A DNA stretch of 64,000 bases from assembly GCF_949987535.1 (NCBI RefSeq), contig NC_080075.1, forward strand, positions 38,562,269 through 38,626,268. The letters run 5' to 3'. How positions within the stretch are numbered: the stretch's first letter is position 1; every line of letters starts with the position of its first letter. Of this stretch, positions 11,600 through 22,925 are shown piece by piece. This DNA comes from Balaenoptera acutorostrata. Taxonomy: Eukaryota > Chordata > Mammalia > Artiodactyla > Balaenopteridae. Made by a program: the position numbers and the translations under genes. The notes under the pieces are model-generated. The model searched no databases and was not told the DNA's origin. It saw only the letters and a list, made by a program, of their open reading frames with translations.

Positions 11600-11705
11600 G
11601 TTATACAAGTACCTACATAATATACTCAATTTTGCTTCTTTGCCCCCAAAGCTTAAATATTTACTATCTGGCCCTTTACAAAAAAGTGTGCCTATCCCTG
11701 CTTTA
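11600..11705 (+). mobile_element. hAT-Charlie-type transposon remnant
   Basis: The stretch containing aaagcttaaatatttactat, ctggccctttaca, then an aagtgtgcctatccctgc end matches the right end of a common mammalian non-autonomous hAT family. I see only this end with confidence. Confidence 0.65.
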
Positions 11706-12490
11706 AATCATATCAGGGAAGTTCTGCCATTTCACCTTATTGATTGTAGGCAACATTTTGGTCCAGGTTTCAGTCAACTAACAAAGCAAATTGTTAAAGC
11801 TATTTCTAGCCCCTTGAGCTAACATTGAATCTAGAATCTCTATATACTGAGCCCCTATCAATAAATTCAACCAGATCCAATTGGCAAAATCATGCAGTTC
11901 TGTTGGTGTTTATCACCCCTCCCCATGGATCATAATTTCACCTTCTGCGGCTTTGGAGACTTGAGTTTAGTTACAGATCTAAGATGGAATGGTGATGGGG
12001 GTAGGTCTTTTGGAAGCTCACTACAAGATCTTCAGGCAAGAGGAGAGTAACTTCTCAGATGGTGGAAAGGCTTCTTCTATGGCAAAGAAGGCTCTGCAGA
12101 ATGTGGGGTTCAAGGTCCCCAGCTTCAATGGAATCTGCTCATATACCCCCATCCCAGTTCTCAGGGCCCCACTCCATCCCAATCAATGCCTAACTTTAAC
12201 AAAAGAGGCATTACACTATTGGGAATTCAATTTGTGTTGTAATTCAGCCACCCACAGGATTAGACTTTGGTTTTAGTTTCCTGGCTATAGGAGATGAGGA
12301 CTTCTTTAAGGGCAGTCATTGGAGCTTCCAGGTTCTTTATGTGGACCTTGGAGCTGGGAATTTGAAGTCCAAGCTCGTCATTTTCTTTTCCTATGTTCTC
12401 CAACCCAATTAGAAGAATTATACTCCTTATTTCATTAAAAATACTCTATGGCATCAAATACTACATCACCCAGAGCCTTGCCTTCTATAG
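11706..12490. other. Unassigned DNA, possibly old retroviral
   Basis: No gene seen. The 95-codon open frame at 11989-12276 has no recognisable domain. The sequence has the uneven, unique look of an old ERVL/MaLR internal region, but I see no pol motif and do not assign it. Confidence 0.3.
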
Positions 12491-12540
12491 ACACTTTTTT
12501 TTAATTTAATTTTTTTTAATTGAAGTAAAGCTGATTTACG
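12491..12540 (-). mobile_element. L1 micro-insertion (about 50 bp)
   Basis: A T-rich run followed by attgaagtaaagctgattta is the antisense end of L1 plus its poly(A). CCTTCTATAG (12481-12490) and CCTTCTATGG (12541-12550) form the flanking duplication with one mismatch, extending imperfectly further (acactt/agactt). It has the same structure as the insertion at 8123-8162 but is a separate event. Confidence 0.75.
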
Positions 12541-12550
12541 CCTTCTATGG

Positions 12551-13081
12551 AGACTTGATTGGAGGTATCTAAAGGTAATAATTTTACATAACTGTCTTGC
12601 CACTGCAGGCCATGGAATATCAGTGCCCAGGGTGACTGAGTGTTACCAGGCCTTCTCCCTGTTTACTCTCCTTCCCCAGAACACCCTGAGTTCCTGCTCT
12701 AGACTTTGACGAAGTAGTTGAGTCTAAAGTCTACCAAATATTGGGTTCTGGGAACATCATTCTGCGTGGGAACATTTTTTAAGCCCAAAGCGTTATAGGT
12801 GGTGCTAGAATAATCTCCTGTGTCTTATTAACTTCTGAGGTCCATCCTTGGGAGAGACATCTGAGTCTGGAGTGACTAAGGCCCCAACTTTATCCAGGCA
12901 TCCAAAGACCTCTTTGAATGACTCTGAGCAGAATCTAAAAGTAAGGAGGGATGTATCTGAACTTTGGTTTCATTTCAGGATTTTGGACTTTAATTCACAA
13001 GGGCATAATGATTTGGTTTTAGACTCTAATTCCTTTAGAATTTAACTTAATTTTGGACTTAAGTTCATTGGACTGAATTAA
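12551..13081. other. Unassigned DNA
   Basis: No supported gene or repeat. A 65-codon open frame at 12848-13045 is unremarkable. Confidence 0.35.
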
Positions 13082-13096
13082 GTGAATTAATTTTTA

Positions 13097-13412
13097 AGAG
13101 ATTTATTATTATTTTTTTTAATTAATTAATTAATTTATTTATCTACTTTTGGCTGTGTTGGGTCTTCGTTTCTGTGCGAGGGCTTTCTCTAGTTGTGGCG
13201 AGCGGGGGCCACTCTTCATCGTGGTGCGTGGGCCTCCCACTGTCGCGGCCTCTCTTGTTGCAGAGCACAGGCTCCAGCCGCGCAGGCTCAGTAGTTGTGG
13301 CTCACGGGCCTAGTTGCTCAGCGGCATGTGGGATCTTCCCAGACCAGGGCTCGAACCCGTATCCCCTGCATTGGCAGGCAGATTCTCAACCACTGCGCCA
13401 CCAGGGAAGCCC
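13097..13412 (-). mobile_element. CHR-2 SINE, short subtype
   Basis: Antisense copy: the T-rich tail is at the left, then ggctgtgttgggtcttcgtt and, at the right, the antisense B box (gggctcgaaccc) and head (ccaccagggaagccc). An imperfect duplication (GTGAATTAATTTTTA at 13082-13096, GAGAATTATTTTTA at 13413-13426) flanks it. Several antisense frames are open through the body, as in other copies. Confidence 0.92.
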
Positions 13413-13654
13413 GAGAATTATTTTTACCCAAGAAAATTGATAATGCCAGGAATGTTTAATTCAAATTTGGGCCCTCTCTATTTTTTGGCATGTAATTATT
13501 GCAGCATCTTTTTGTGATTATTTAATCTCATTGCAGAAACAATGATAGACAGTATTAGACAGCATGGCTGGACATAATTTTAAATGGGGAATAGAATAAA
13601 GAGTGAATTTTCAAGCCGTGGGTACAACTTGACTTTGGAGCATGTGGCAGATTA

Positions 13655-13990
13655 TATTTTATAAAAATGACCCCACAGTGAAGTAAGCCAAATACAAAAG
13701 GACAAATATTGTATGATTCCACTTATACGAGGTACTGAGAATAGTTAAATTTATACAGGAAATAAGTAGAATAGAGGTTACCAGGGGCTGAAGGAGGAGG
13801 GCATGGAGAGTTATTGTTCAATGTGTGCAGAGTTTCATTTTGGAAAAGATGAAAAAGTTCTGAATATGGGTGGTAGTTATGGTTCCACAACAATGTGAAT
13901 GTACTTAATGCTGCTCATTGGAAACTTGAAAGTGGTCAAAATGGTAAGTTTTATGTTATGTATATTTAACCACAATAAAAAAAAAAAAAA
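13655..13990 (+). mobile_element. Ancient L1M 3' end
   Basis: Blocks gtatgattccacttatacga, ggttaccaggggctga, gaaaaagttctgaatatggg, caatgtgaatgtacttaatg, gttatgtatatttaaccaca and a poly(A) run follow the L1MA/L1MB-type 3' end. Confidence 0.8.
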
Positions 13991-14034
13991 GGGAAAGAAA
14001 ATGGTCCCATAACACTATTTCCAGTCCCACGTGC

Positions 14035-14543
14035 TCTTTCAGAACCTTGCTACTCTCCCATTAAGAGGCGGAGTTTATACGTGCCATCCCCTTGAACTTT
14101 TTGTGTTCTGCCTTGTGACTGCTCTTTTGACTGCTTTGGCCAGAGGACAGCAGAAGTGATGCTGTGCAACTTCCAAGACTCAGTCATAAAAGAGGTTACA
14201 GCCTCTGCCCAGTTCTCTGTGTATTTCAACCTGCACCTTTGGAGCCCTAAGTGTTGCCGAAGCCACACTGTAGGAGAGACCACGTAGTGAGTCACACAGA
14301 GATAGAGAGAGATGCCCAAGAAGCCCCAGCTGCGTGAGTCTTCCCAGCGCAGATGCCAGACATGTGAGTGAGGAAGGCTTCGAGATGACTCTGGCCCCAG
14401 CTGTTGCCTGAGAGGGACCCCAAATGAGCACCGCCTGCCTGCCAAGCCTCATCAACTCAGAACCATGGGAGAGAATAGAACTAGATTGTTGGGTTTCGAC
14501 ACTAAATTTGGAATGGCTTATCAGGCAGCAACAGATAACTGGA
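14035..14543 (+). mobile_element. MLT1-like ERVL-MaLR LTR
   Basis: Blocks ttaagaggcggagtttatac, ccccttgaactttttgtgtt, cagcagaagtgatgctgtgc, gccagacatgtgagtgagga and cagcaacagataactgga follow an old MLT1 subgroup. It is diverged. Antisense open frames of 91 and 131 codons here are chance. Confidence 0.65.
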
Positions 14544-15888
14544 ACATGGTTGACTTAACGTATTCGTCTGACCCATCCCAGAGCCTTTGGGGGTAAAATG
14601 TACACTGCCTGTCAGCAGTCCTGGAAGGATGCTCAGAGGACCGTGAAGGTGGGGCATCTAGCTAGTTTGCTGTTTCTTCTTTCCTGCATAAGAAGGGGAT
14701 TGTCACATCCCTAGTTGATGGCAGACTTGATAGAGAAACCCAAAGCATTGGGAGAACAGAGTGCCAGATCTTAGTATGGGGGCTTGCAAATTTCCTGTGC
14801 AAGCATCCACCTAGAGCCACACTCCCGGCCTTTCTTCCTCCCACAGTCTTCCTCTCACAAGTGACATCTGGTAGGTGGCTCTGAGAGAAAGCTCTGGGCG
14901 TGCTGGCCCCTTCCTTTCCTCTTTTCGGAGACGACTGTGTTCTGGCTGGCATCTCTGCTGTGCAGTGTAAAGCATTCACCCAGCTGGGCCCCAGACTGGG
15001 GAATACGTCTAATTCAGAGGTTAAGCCTTCGTAAACCCACTTGGCCACAGACCTTAGCCATGTTATCTTAGTTGCTTTATGGATAATAAGAGTGATATTT
15101 TCATTTTCATCTGCCAGACTCCTGTGTGTGCATCTCAAATAGTTTAAAACTCAAGTCTAATAGGGAGAAATGAGGGACATTATTTCTTTGACTTCCTAAA
15201 ACCCTAATGATCCCTATCTACATGTCAAAGTTTTCTGCATCCTGTAAGGGCCAGACCAAATGCCATCCCTACAACTCCTCCCCCTGAAAGCAGACATGAG
15301 CTGACCTTGCTCCAGCCTCTTGCTGTCCTTCCTTGTCTCCCTTTCAGTTACTTGTCAAATTTGGCTTTAGAGTTAGCTGTGTACTTATTATACTTCACTA
15401 CATAGCATAGGTTGTTCTCAACATTAATGGTTGGGTTTTAAAATACCTAAGCTCTTTTTGCATGCTAACTGACACTCCCAAACTGAGGGTTATATGCCAA
15501 ATTCAGACCCTCCTGCATCAGCTGATAATAACGAACATTTCCAGCTGTCACACGGCAGAGTTGCTTCCCAGCCAATTGTTCTGTTCTGCAGTTTCATCAT
15601 TTTTGTCAGCATGGCAGTTTGGGGACAATTACTTAAATATTTTATTATATTTGCAGTATTTATTTTATAAAACTAATATAAAGAGTGGGAAAATGAAAAT
15701 GTTCATCCTGCTGATAAAAAAATAAAGAGCTCAAACTTGATTCAGTTAAGGCAAAGATGGAGATTGTTAGGTATACTGAATGCTAGGAAGAGTTAACCTT
15801 GTTGTAGATATTTGTTTTATTTCTGGTAGTTGACTTTTGTGTTAAACTATGAAGGAAAAGAGAAAAAATGAAAAAAAATGTTTAACAT
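14544..15888. other. Unassigned DNA with a candidate conserved non-coding patch
   Basis: No gene found. The 158-codon minus frame at 14662-15138 has no recognisable domain. Around 15440-15640 the sequence looks little eroded by repeats, and carries two CAGCTG E-boxes, an inverted CCAAT and several ATTA/TAAT cores. That is a possible regulatory element, judged only by eye. Confidence 0.35.
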
Positions 15889-16266
15889 GGTATATTAATC
15901 AGCATTCTCCAGAGAAACAGAACCAATGGGATGTATGCACATACATAAAGAGAGATTTATTTTAAGGTATGGCTCATGAGATTATGGAGACTGGCAAGTC
16001 CAAAATCTGCCATTCAGATGTGAAGGCCATCTGCTGACAGGATTTCTTCTTGCTCAAGGAAGTTCAATCATTTGTTCTATTCAGGTCTTCTACTGATTGG
16101 ATGAGGCCCACCTATATTAGGAAGAGCAATCTGCTTTACTTAACATCCACAGATTTCAATATTAATCTCATCCAACAATACCCTCACAGAAATAGCCAGA
16201 ATAATGTTGACCACATATCTGGGCACATGGCCCAGCCAAGTTGACACTTAACATTAACCATCACAC
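15889..16266 (-). mobile_element. MLT2-like ERVL LTR, antisense
   Basis: On the plus strand it begins ttctccagagaaacagaacc and contains ttggatgaggcccacctata, aatattaatctcatccaaca, agccaagttgacac and ends ttaaccatcacaca. This is the reverse of the MLT2 LTR also seen in sense orientation at 27024-27533. It is shortened internally. Confidence 0.75.
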
Positions 16267-16641
16267 ATGGTGGGTATATATCCTCAAAATTATGTTTGAA
16301 AGACAAGGGATATTATACTTCTTAAATCTCTGAGAATATTTAAATATTATTTTTGTATATTATTTTGAAATTCCTGGAAATATACACATTTTGTATATTT
16401 CAGCATAGTTTTAAGGAGCAGAAAATTAAGGAACTGCCTATAAACTCTTTGTTATATAAAATGGGGATCATTTGGGTGTAGATCTAGGTGCAAAACTGTT
16501 TGTGATGTTTAGCAAAAGGCTATTAAATCAAAGTGATTGTTAATGAATTTTATCAACAACAAATTTTTTATAATGATCACTGTGTTAACTGGAACCTTCA
16601 AGTAACCACAATTTTTTTCTCTAAACTCTAAAATTATGGGA

Positions 16642-16960
16642 GGGCTTCCCTGGTGGCGCAGTGGTTGAGGGTCTGCCTGCCAGTGCAGGGGACACGGGTT
16701 CGAGCCCTGGTCTGGGAAGATCCCACATGCCGCGGAGCAACTACGCCCGTGAGCCACAACTACTGAGCCTGCGCGTCTGGAGCCTGTGCTCCGCAACAAG
16801 AGAGGCCGCGATAGTGAGAGGCCCCCGCACCGCGATGAAGAGTGGCTCCCACTTGCCACAACTAGAGAAAGCCCTCGCACAGAAACGAAGACCCAACACA
16901 GCCATAAATGAATAATAAATAAATAAATGAATAAATAAAAATTTAAAAAAAAAAGTATTT
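16642..16960 (+). mobile_element. CHR-2 SINE, short subtype
   Basis: Complete copy with A box tggcgcagtgg, B box ggttcgagccc and a long TAAA-rich tail. A 13-bp exact duplication TAAAATTATGGGA (16629-16641 and 16961-16973) flanks it. All the short-subtype features are present. Confidence 0.95.
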
Positions 16961-17159
16961 TAAAATTATGGGAAAAAGCAAGTCACCTGACAATAAACTC
17001 AATTAGGAATATAACTAAAACAAATGAACCCTAAAGCCAACTCACAGTGCTGGTGTATGTCACCACCTCAGCCCATGCTCCTCAACTGCGATGATCAACA
17101 CTCACATCATAAGGACCCTGATTAAGAAAAGGCAAGAAGTTCTAGAGATGTATGGTGGA

Positions 17160-17276
17160 GATGATTGTAGAACAGTGTGAATGCACTTAATGCTATAGAA
17201 CTGTACACTTAAAAATGGCTAAAATGATCAATTTTATGTTATGTATATTTGACCACCATTAAAAAAAAAAAAAGAA
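17160..17276 (+). mobile_element. Ancient L1M 3' end
   Basis: Short L1MA/L1MB-like 3' terminus: aacagtgtgaatgcacttaa, actgtacacttaaaaatggc, gttatgtatatttgaccacc and poly(A). Confidence 0.8.
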
Positions 17277-17309
17277 TATGGTGAGTCACTGACTTTCTTG
17301 GCTTGGTAT

Positions 17310-17800
17310 GTATTACTCCTGTTGGTTAGGTAAGGCTCCTTGGTTGTAAGCTATAGAACCAGTAACAGCTAGCTTGAGGGAAAAAAGGAGAATTGCAAGG
17401 ATGCAGGAGGTATATCTCAGAACCCAAGGGCAGGAGTACTAAGAGATCTCGGAGGACTAGAGTCAGGAACTGGAAGGCCACTGGGACTCTTCCTTGTCTC
17501 TGCTTTTCTCCATGATTCTACTTCATCCTCATTCTCTCAACAACCTGGTTTCTCTGTCTGTCTGGCTCACAGGATGGAATATGCTCACTGCCTTCCTCTC
17601 TCCATGACTCCCAAGTTTACTTGACCTGTTATACTCCTGTGTTGAGAATAACTTGCAGTCTCTCACTCCTAATTCCCTATTCCCAAGAAAGGGAAGCTGA
17701 TTGGCACATCCTGGGTCAGGTGACCTCCCCTGGTCCAATCAGCCCTGCTCAAGGGGTGATGTAAACATGGCCGGTTCTGAGAGAGGAGCTGCTGAGCATA
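17310..17800 (+). mobile_element. Probable ancient interspersed repeat, family not named
   Basis: The layout (ggttgtaagctatagaacca, agctagcttgaggg, ttgtctctgcttttctccat, then a run of short TCTC-rich blocks ending in ggtccaatcagcc) resembles a widespread mammalian repeat, but I cannot assign the family. Minus-strand open frames of 69 and 78 codons here are not genes. Confidence 0.4.
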
Positions 17801-18395
17801 TACCTCAAACAGTGTCTTAACATTTGGGAATATCCATCCCACTAAACCAGATAATGCTCTCCCCTCAAGCTCTTGGCACACAGTTACATTCAGTTTAGTG
17901 AACATAGAAGAATCTACAGTGGTATGAATTACATGGTTGGGAGATGTGTCAGGGTCACTTCCTCCTCTACAGCCAAATCCTCCATCTTGGGAAAGCCTGT
18001 TACCTCACTCACCATGGCCAAAGACATGGATGGTCTTGGAATGTTTTGTTTCCAGCCCAGTCTTCTGTCGAGCTCCAGCCCTGAGGGAGCACAGCAGATG
18101 CTCTGTGTTTGACCCTCATGTTCTAAGTCATTGGTCCACAGCCCTGACCGCTTGCCCTACTTTCTCTGAATCTCACAGATCACACACGGCACTGACAGAG
18201 TTTCCTGTGGTAAAGGGCGTCCTTTCCATTTTGCCTGTTCCCAGTGTGTGTCCCTCTTTGTTCCTGGCCAAGGAGAGAGTCTCTTCGCCTCCTCTGAGGG
18301 GTTTGTTCTTTGAGTCTCTGCGGGCTCCTTCCCTGTGGCCCTTCCCGCAATGCCTCTGAGTTGCCAGGAAGTTACAGGGTCACATTTACCTATGG
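17801..18395. other. Unassigned DNA
   Basis: Overlapping open frames of 79, 127 and 140 codons (17873-18540, both strands) share no known domain, and the 127-codon one runs into L1 sequence. I regard them as chance. Confidence 0.4.
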
Positions 18396-18705
18396 TCAAG
18401 TCTAATAGGTGTATGTATGGATACCAAGGGGGAAAAGGGGGGTGAGTGGGTGGAAGGAATTGGGAGATTGGGATTGACATATATACACTCTTGATACTAT
18501 GTATAAAATAGATAACTAATGAGAACATACTGTATAGCACAGGGAACTCTACTTAATGCACTGTGGTGACCTGAATGGGAAGGAAATCCAAAAAAGAGGG
18601 GATATATGTGTATGTATAGCTGATTCATTTTGCTGTACAGTAGAAACTAACACAACATTGTAAAGCAACTATACTCCAATAAAAATTAATTAAAAAACAA
18701 ACAAT
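18396..18705 (+). mobile_element. 5'-truncated L1, 3' UTR only
   Basis: Reads gataccaaggggga, tgggattgacatatatacac, aatagataactaatgagaac, actgtatagcacagggaact and ends tgctgtacagtagaaactaa...ctccaataaaaatta. This is the cetartiodactyl L1 3' UTR. No ORF2 is left. Confidence 0.85.
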
Positions 18706-18714
18706 ACTGTATTG

Positions 18715-19262
18715 CATATTTGAAAGTTGCTAAGAGAGTAGACCTTAAATGTTCTCACCACAAACATATACAAATGTGGGCTTCCCTGGTGGCGCAGTGG
18801 TTGAGAATCTGCCTGCTAATGCAGGGGACACGGGTTCGAGCCCTGGTCTGGGAGGATCCCACATGCCACGGAGCAGCTGGGCCCGTGAGCCACAATTGCT
18901 GAGCCTGCGCGTCTGGAGCCTGTGCCCCGCGACGGGAGGGGCCGCGATAGAGAAAGGCCCGCGCACCGCGATGAAGGGCGGTCCCCGCACCTCGATGAAG
19001 AGTGGCCCCCGCTTGCCGCAACTGGAGAAAGCCCTCGCACGAACCGAAGACCCAACACAGCCAAAAATAAATAAATAAATAAATAAATAAATAAGAAAAT
19101 CCTTTAAAAAAAAAAAAAAACATATACAAATGTAACTATGTGAGGTGAAATGTGTTAACTAACCTTACTGTGGTAATAATTTTGCCATACATATGTATAT
19201 TAAATCATTACATTGGGCACCTTAAACTTACAAAATGTTATATCTCAATAAAGCTGGGAGAA
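18715..19262 (+). mobile_element. Ancient L1M 3' end split by CHR-2
   Basis: Left part: ttgctaagagagtagacctt and ttctcaccacaaac. Right part, after the SINE: tgtaactatgtgaggtgaaa, ttactgtggtaataattt, caccttaaacttacaaaatg and tctcaataaagctggg. The two halves join once the SINE and one duplication copy are removed. Confidence 0.8.
18778..19117 (+). mobile_element. CHR-2 SINE, short subtype with internal duplication
   Basis: Flanked by a 16-bp exact duplication AAACATATACAAATGT (18762-18777 and 19118-19133). Unlike the other short-subtype copies, the module around gcgatgaagggcggtccccg is repeated at once as ctcgatgaagagtggccccc, so the body is about 24 bp longer. Both strands are unusually free of stops: a sense frame of 109 codons and an antisense frame of 124 codons cross it. 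Confidence 0.93.
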
Positions 19263-20360
19263 AAAAAAGTCTCATAGGTATAAATTTTCTTTGCAACACT
19301 CCAGTGTGAAAGCATCATATTTCTTCTTTTTAAAAAAAATCCAGTTAATCCATCCAGCTGTGAGACCTGCCTGCCAACTGATGAGAAGTCCAATGTAGCC
19401 ATTACTGGAGCTGGCCCCCATCTCCATGGGACCAGATGGAGATCCTGGAGCTTATGTGATGTCAAGAAGCTGTGAGGACCCTGATCCTTGGTCCAGGGGA
19501 AGGGTCGGCAGTACAGTTACCCACTTCGCTGCAGGACACAGCTGCCAAGCTGGTCCCACCCTTGCTAACCTGAGTAGGCTCAGAGAAACTCTTTAGGACT
19601 TACGGGGCTCACAAGGAACCTCCTGCAGGTCTCAAGGCCCTCAGGGCTTTGGAGAGGGTGTATGCAGGCCTCAGTACTGTGGCACCCCTTCTTCCCCCCG
19701 GTCCTCCATCTCCAGAGCGCTTGTCTCTCCTCTGTTCAGGTCAGATCCACCCTGTAAGCTTTGTAGCCTCACCTCACCCCCCTGTGACCCGAACCTGAGC
19801 TTTAGAAAACAGAGGCCTATTAATTGTTTCACAAGGCAAGAGAAGCTTCTAGTTCCAGGATGTAGGCATAGGGGTGTGGGCAGGCAGAAACGTGGGTACC
19901 ATTTATTCTTTGATGAGTCTTGGAAACTGGACACTATTGATTTCTTCATCAAGAGACGCTGCCAAGAAATGTGCCACTCACTTGCACAGCCCCTCACCGT
20001 TTTCCCAGCCTAGAAAGCAGAAAAAGGCGTCCACCCAGATCACAGACCACAGACCGGGAATGAGGAGACCCCCTCGCGGAGTACCTCACCCACAGCAGTC
20101 ACCTGACAGCAGCAGTGTCACGGTGAGGACCCCCTCACCATGCAGCTTCCTGCACGAAGTGGTGAGCATGGGAGTTATTTTTGGACAAAGTGTCCTAAGT
20201 ATGCAGTGCATTCTTTATAATCATTGTCTATGATGGTTAAGTATTAAATCATAGTTAGTATTTGTTTCAACTCATAATAAATGAGAGGTATTACATGGTG
20301 CATACAGCCTTCCCCAGGACACAAAAGACTTGAGTTTTCAAAATTTCTATTCCAACTCCT
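19263..20360. other. Unassigned DNA
   Basis: No supported gene or repeat. The 119-codon plus and 108-codon minus frames (19671-20233) overlap each other and have no known domain. Confidence 0.4.
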
Positions 20361-20462
20361 CTAAACTGTAAGCCCACAAAAGTCAGCGTCCCCAGTCTTA
20401 ATCACCTCTGTCCTCCCACACTCAGACACCACTACAGGACTCTGTAATGACTCAGTGAATTG
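20361..20462 (+). mobile_element. L2 3' end, weak
   Basis: A short stretch (taaactgtaagcccacaaaa...caggactctgtaatgactca) fits the last part of L2, but is too diverged for certainty. Confidence 0.4.
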
Positions 20463-21905
20463 ACTTCTTTCATTTAAGCACCCAAGTGAAGATAAAAGAT
20501 AAAACCCTTGCCCACCATTTCCCTGTGGACCTGTGGGGAGGGTGCACTTGTGATGTCTGTGTCTGAAATGAGGACGGGGGACACAACTGCCAGGGGAATT
20601 CCATGAACAAATGGTTGGGGAGTGTCTGTAATCCTTCCAGGGAGTATAGAGTTAGCTCCTGAAATGAGCCCACTGGACACGGGCAGGTCCAGAATTGAGG
20701 CCAGTATCCATCTATCCAATGGAGATGATTTCCTCAAAGAGGGAGACCCATCGTTTCTCTCCATCCTGAGATATCCATCACCATCTGAACTCTCACTCTC
20801 CTAGTGTTTGCTATAAAGACTTGGCAACACTTTTACTCAAAATTCACTATCTGAATCAAAAATCATCCCATTATAGAAAAGAATTTGAAAAAGAATGTAT
20901 ATAACTGAATGATGAAATATAGACACTTGCTACCCTAAAATCTCCAGCGTATTTTTAGGAACAGAATACATTCAGATAATCCACGATGCCTGTGCTGCCA
21001 ACTTGCAGCCTCCTGGGGAATTTGTTGGGAGCTACCTTCTTGCCCAGCAGGCCCACATTTGGGACTGGACACTTTCTGCTGGGTGACCTGGGCTGGGAGA
21101 GAACAGCAGCCTGAAAGGGACTCCACAGCCCTGCAAGGAAAAGAGAGAAAAGCCACTGCATTCTGCTGCAAGGCTAAGAAGGCCTTGCACTGCTAATGAA
21201 AACAATTTGGAGAACTTGGCCAGGAGCCCAGAGCTGGAGGAACCAGAGCCATGGGTAAGTTATTAAGTGCCCTATAAAAGCCCCACTGGGCAATTTAGAG
21301 CCCCTGGCTCAGCTATTGGATGCATCCATGGGGCCTGAGGAGGCATCAGTGCCCCAGCCTGGATGCAGGTTGGTGTCATTGGGGTCAACACCAGGCCAGG
21401 GAAAAGGAGAGAAAGAAAAGAAAGATGAGAGAGAGCCATTTTCAGCTTTAGGATGTCAAACGGGGTTTCAAACATTCTGGAGAAATGGAGCAGGGTAGAG
21501 AGCATTTATTTGCTCAAGGAGTCAGGAATCCTCACCTCTCTTACCCAAGTGTCATTTTCCAGAATTCATCACCTACTTCTTGAGTCATGTCCGGAAACTA
21601 AGGTTTCTTCTTGGTATTAGAAGATGTGCACTTTCAAGCTTTCCCAACCCATGAGAGAAGCTAGATAGAGGTTCTGGAAAATGAGATGGGGGCCTTTCCA
21701 CCTCTGTGTTTCCTTAAAGGCTGTAGTCTTCACACTGATGTTCCTCTCTCCTATTTATTAGTGCTTAGTCTTTCCACTTGGAAAATGGGACTAGGAAGAC
21801 CTGTCCTATCCACTGGCAGGAGGGTGTTGTGGGAATCAATTCAGTCTGAAGGATGAAGGAATGATTTGAATATTGATACAGAGTGGGAGTCTTTGTGTTC
21901 TGAGA
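20463..21905. other. Unassigned DNA
   Basis: No gene. Open frames of 60-96 codons lie on both strands without recognisable content. A TATA-box-like ctataaaag at about 21271-21279 stands alone, with no transcript evidence downstream. Confidence 0.4.
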
Positions 21906-22030
21906 TTGTTTGAATTATCAGCTCCCTGAAGGCAGGGGTTTGTCTGATCTTTCACTGATATCCCCAGCTCTTAGAACAATGGCTGACACAGCAGGCACTC
22001 AAAAGAATGTATTGAACAAATGAATGCGAA
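21906..22030 (+). mobile_element. L2 LINE, 3' end
   Basis: Reads tcagctccctgaaggcaggg, tttgtctgatctttcactga, atccccagctcttagaacaa, ggctgacacagcaggcactc and attgaacaaatgaatg, in the order of the L2 3' terminus. Confidence 0.85.
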
Positions 22031-22925
22031 AAAAGAAAAAACATGGAACTATAGAGTTTAACAACTGGAGGGATCCCTAGGGTCAACCTCAAATCTTGGT
22101 TTATAAGCCCCAGCAAGGTCTATGCTTCTCTTCAAACTATTGCAGCCTCAAGGGTGGAGAAGTCGAGCAGGCCTCCATGATGGAGATTGATCAAGTCTCA
22201 CATTCAGGTTCTCTTTCTGCTTTGCTGTGACATGAAACTCATTTTGAAAAACAAAACAAAACAAAACAAAAGTTAAGCCCTAATTATTAGCTCTTTTTTT
22301 GGCATGGAAAAAAAAAATTCCAATCCAGCGCCGAGCATAGCATGTCTGGTCATATTCACTCTTAAGTTAAAAAAAAAACAAAAAAACCCAACTTTCTTGG
22401 CATTCCGTGTCCTCATCCCAGGTTCATGGAGCGGTCAGAAGACACATAACATTTGTGAACATCTTCTTGGTCACAGCGAAAGCCAGCTTGGCCTCCCAAA
22501 TGTTTCTCCAACATCTGGGACTCACAGGCAGGTCAGCTCTTGGCTAGAACAATCTGGGTGACAATTGTCAATCAGGAAAAGCTGCAGAGGTCTTAAGGTC
22601 CCTTTATCACACGGCTCGCCACAGTCCTACCCCCTGATAATGAGAGACCCTCCTCATGTCCCAGCCCAAGGACACCTACTAGAAAGACCCTGCTCATTAA
22701 CTGACCCTGGACACCCTGCAGACCACAGGGCCTGTCGGGAGATGGTGTGGGTGATGAAACCGGCAGGCTGTGGGCTAATGGCCAGGGAAGTTGCACATCT
22801 CCCTCTGCAGCTTCTGACTGCCCTTCCCCACGCCCAACAGCACGAGGGTCTGTTCATGTGGCACCCCTGGCTGCTCTATCCTGTCCCGAACTTCCCCTGG
22901 CTCTTCCCTCAGCACTGGAGCCCTT
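22031..22925. other. Unassigned DNA
   Basis: A (CAAAA)n run lies near 22243-22270. The 161-codon plus frame at 22565-23050 is the longest here. Its translation is rich in Pro, His, Cys and Trp, shows no domain, and its end runs into L1M sequence, so I do not call it a gene. Confidence 0.4.

Noticed and set aside
14662..15138. 158-codon minus-strand open frame
   Set aside because: No domain, no conserved motif, no splice or promoter context.
21271..21279. TATA box (ctataaaag) as a gene promoter
   Set aside because: No supporting initiator, CpG island or downstream coding sequence.
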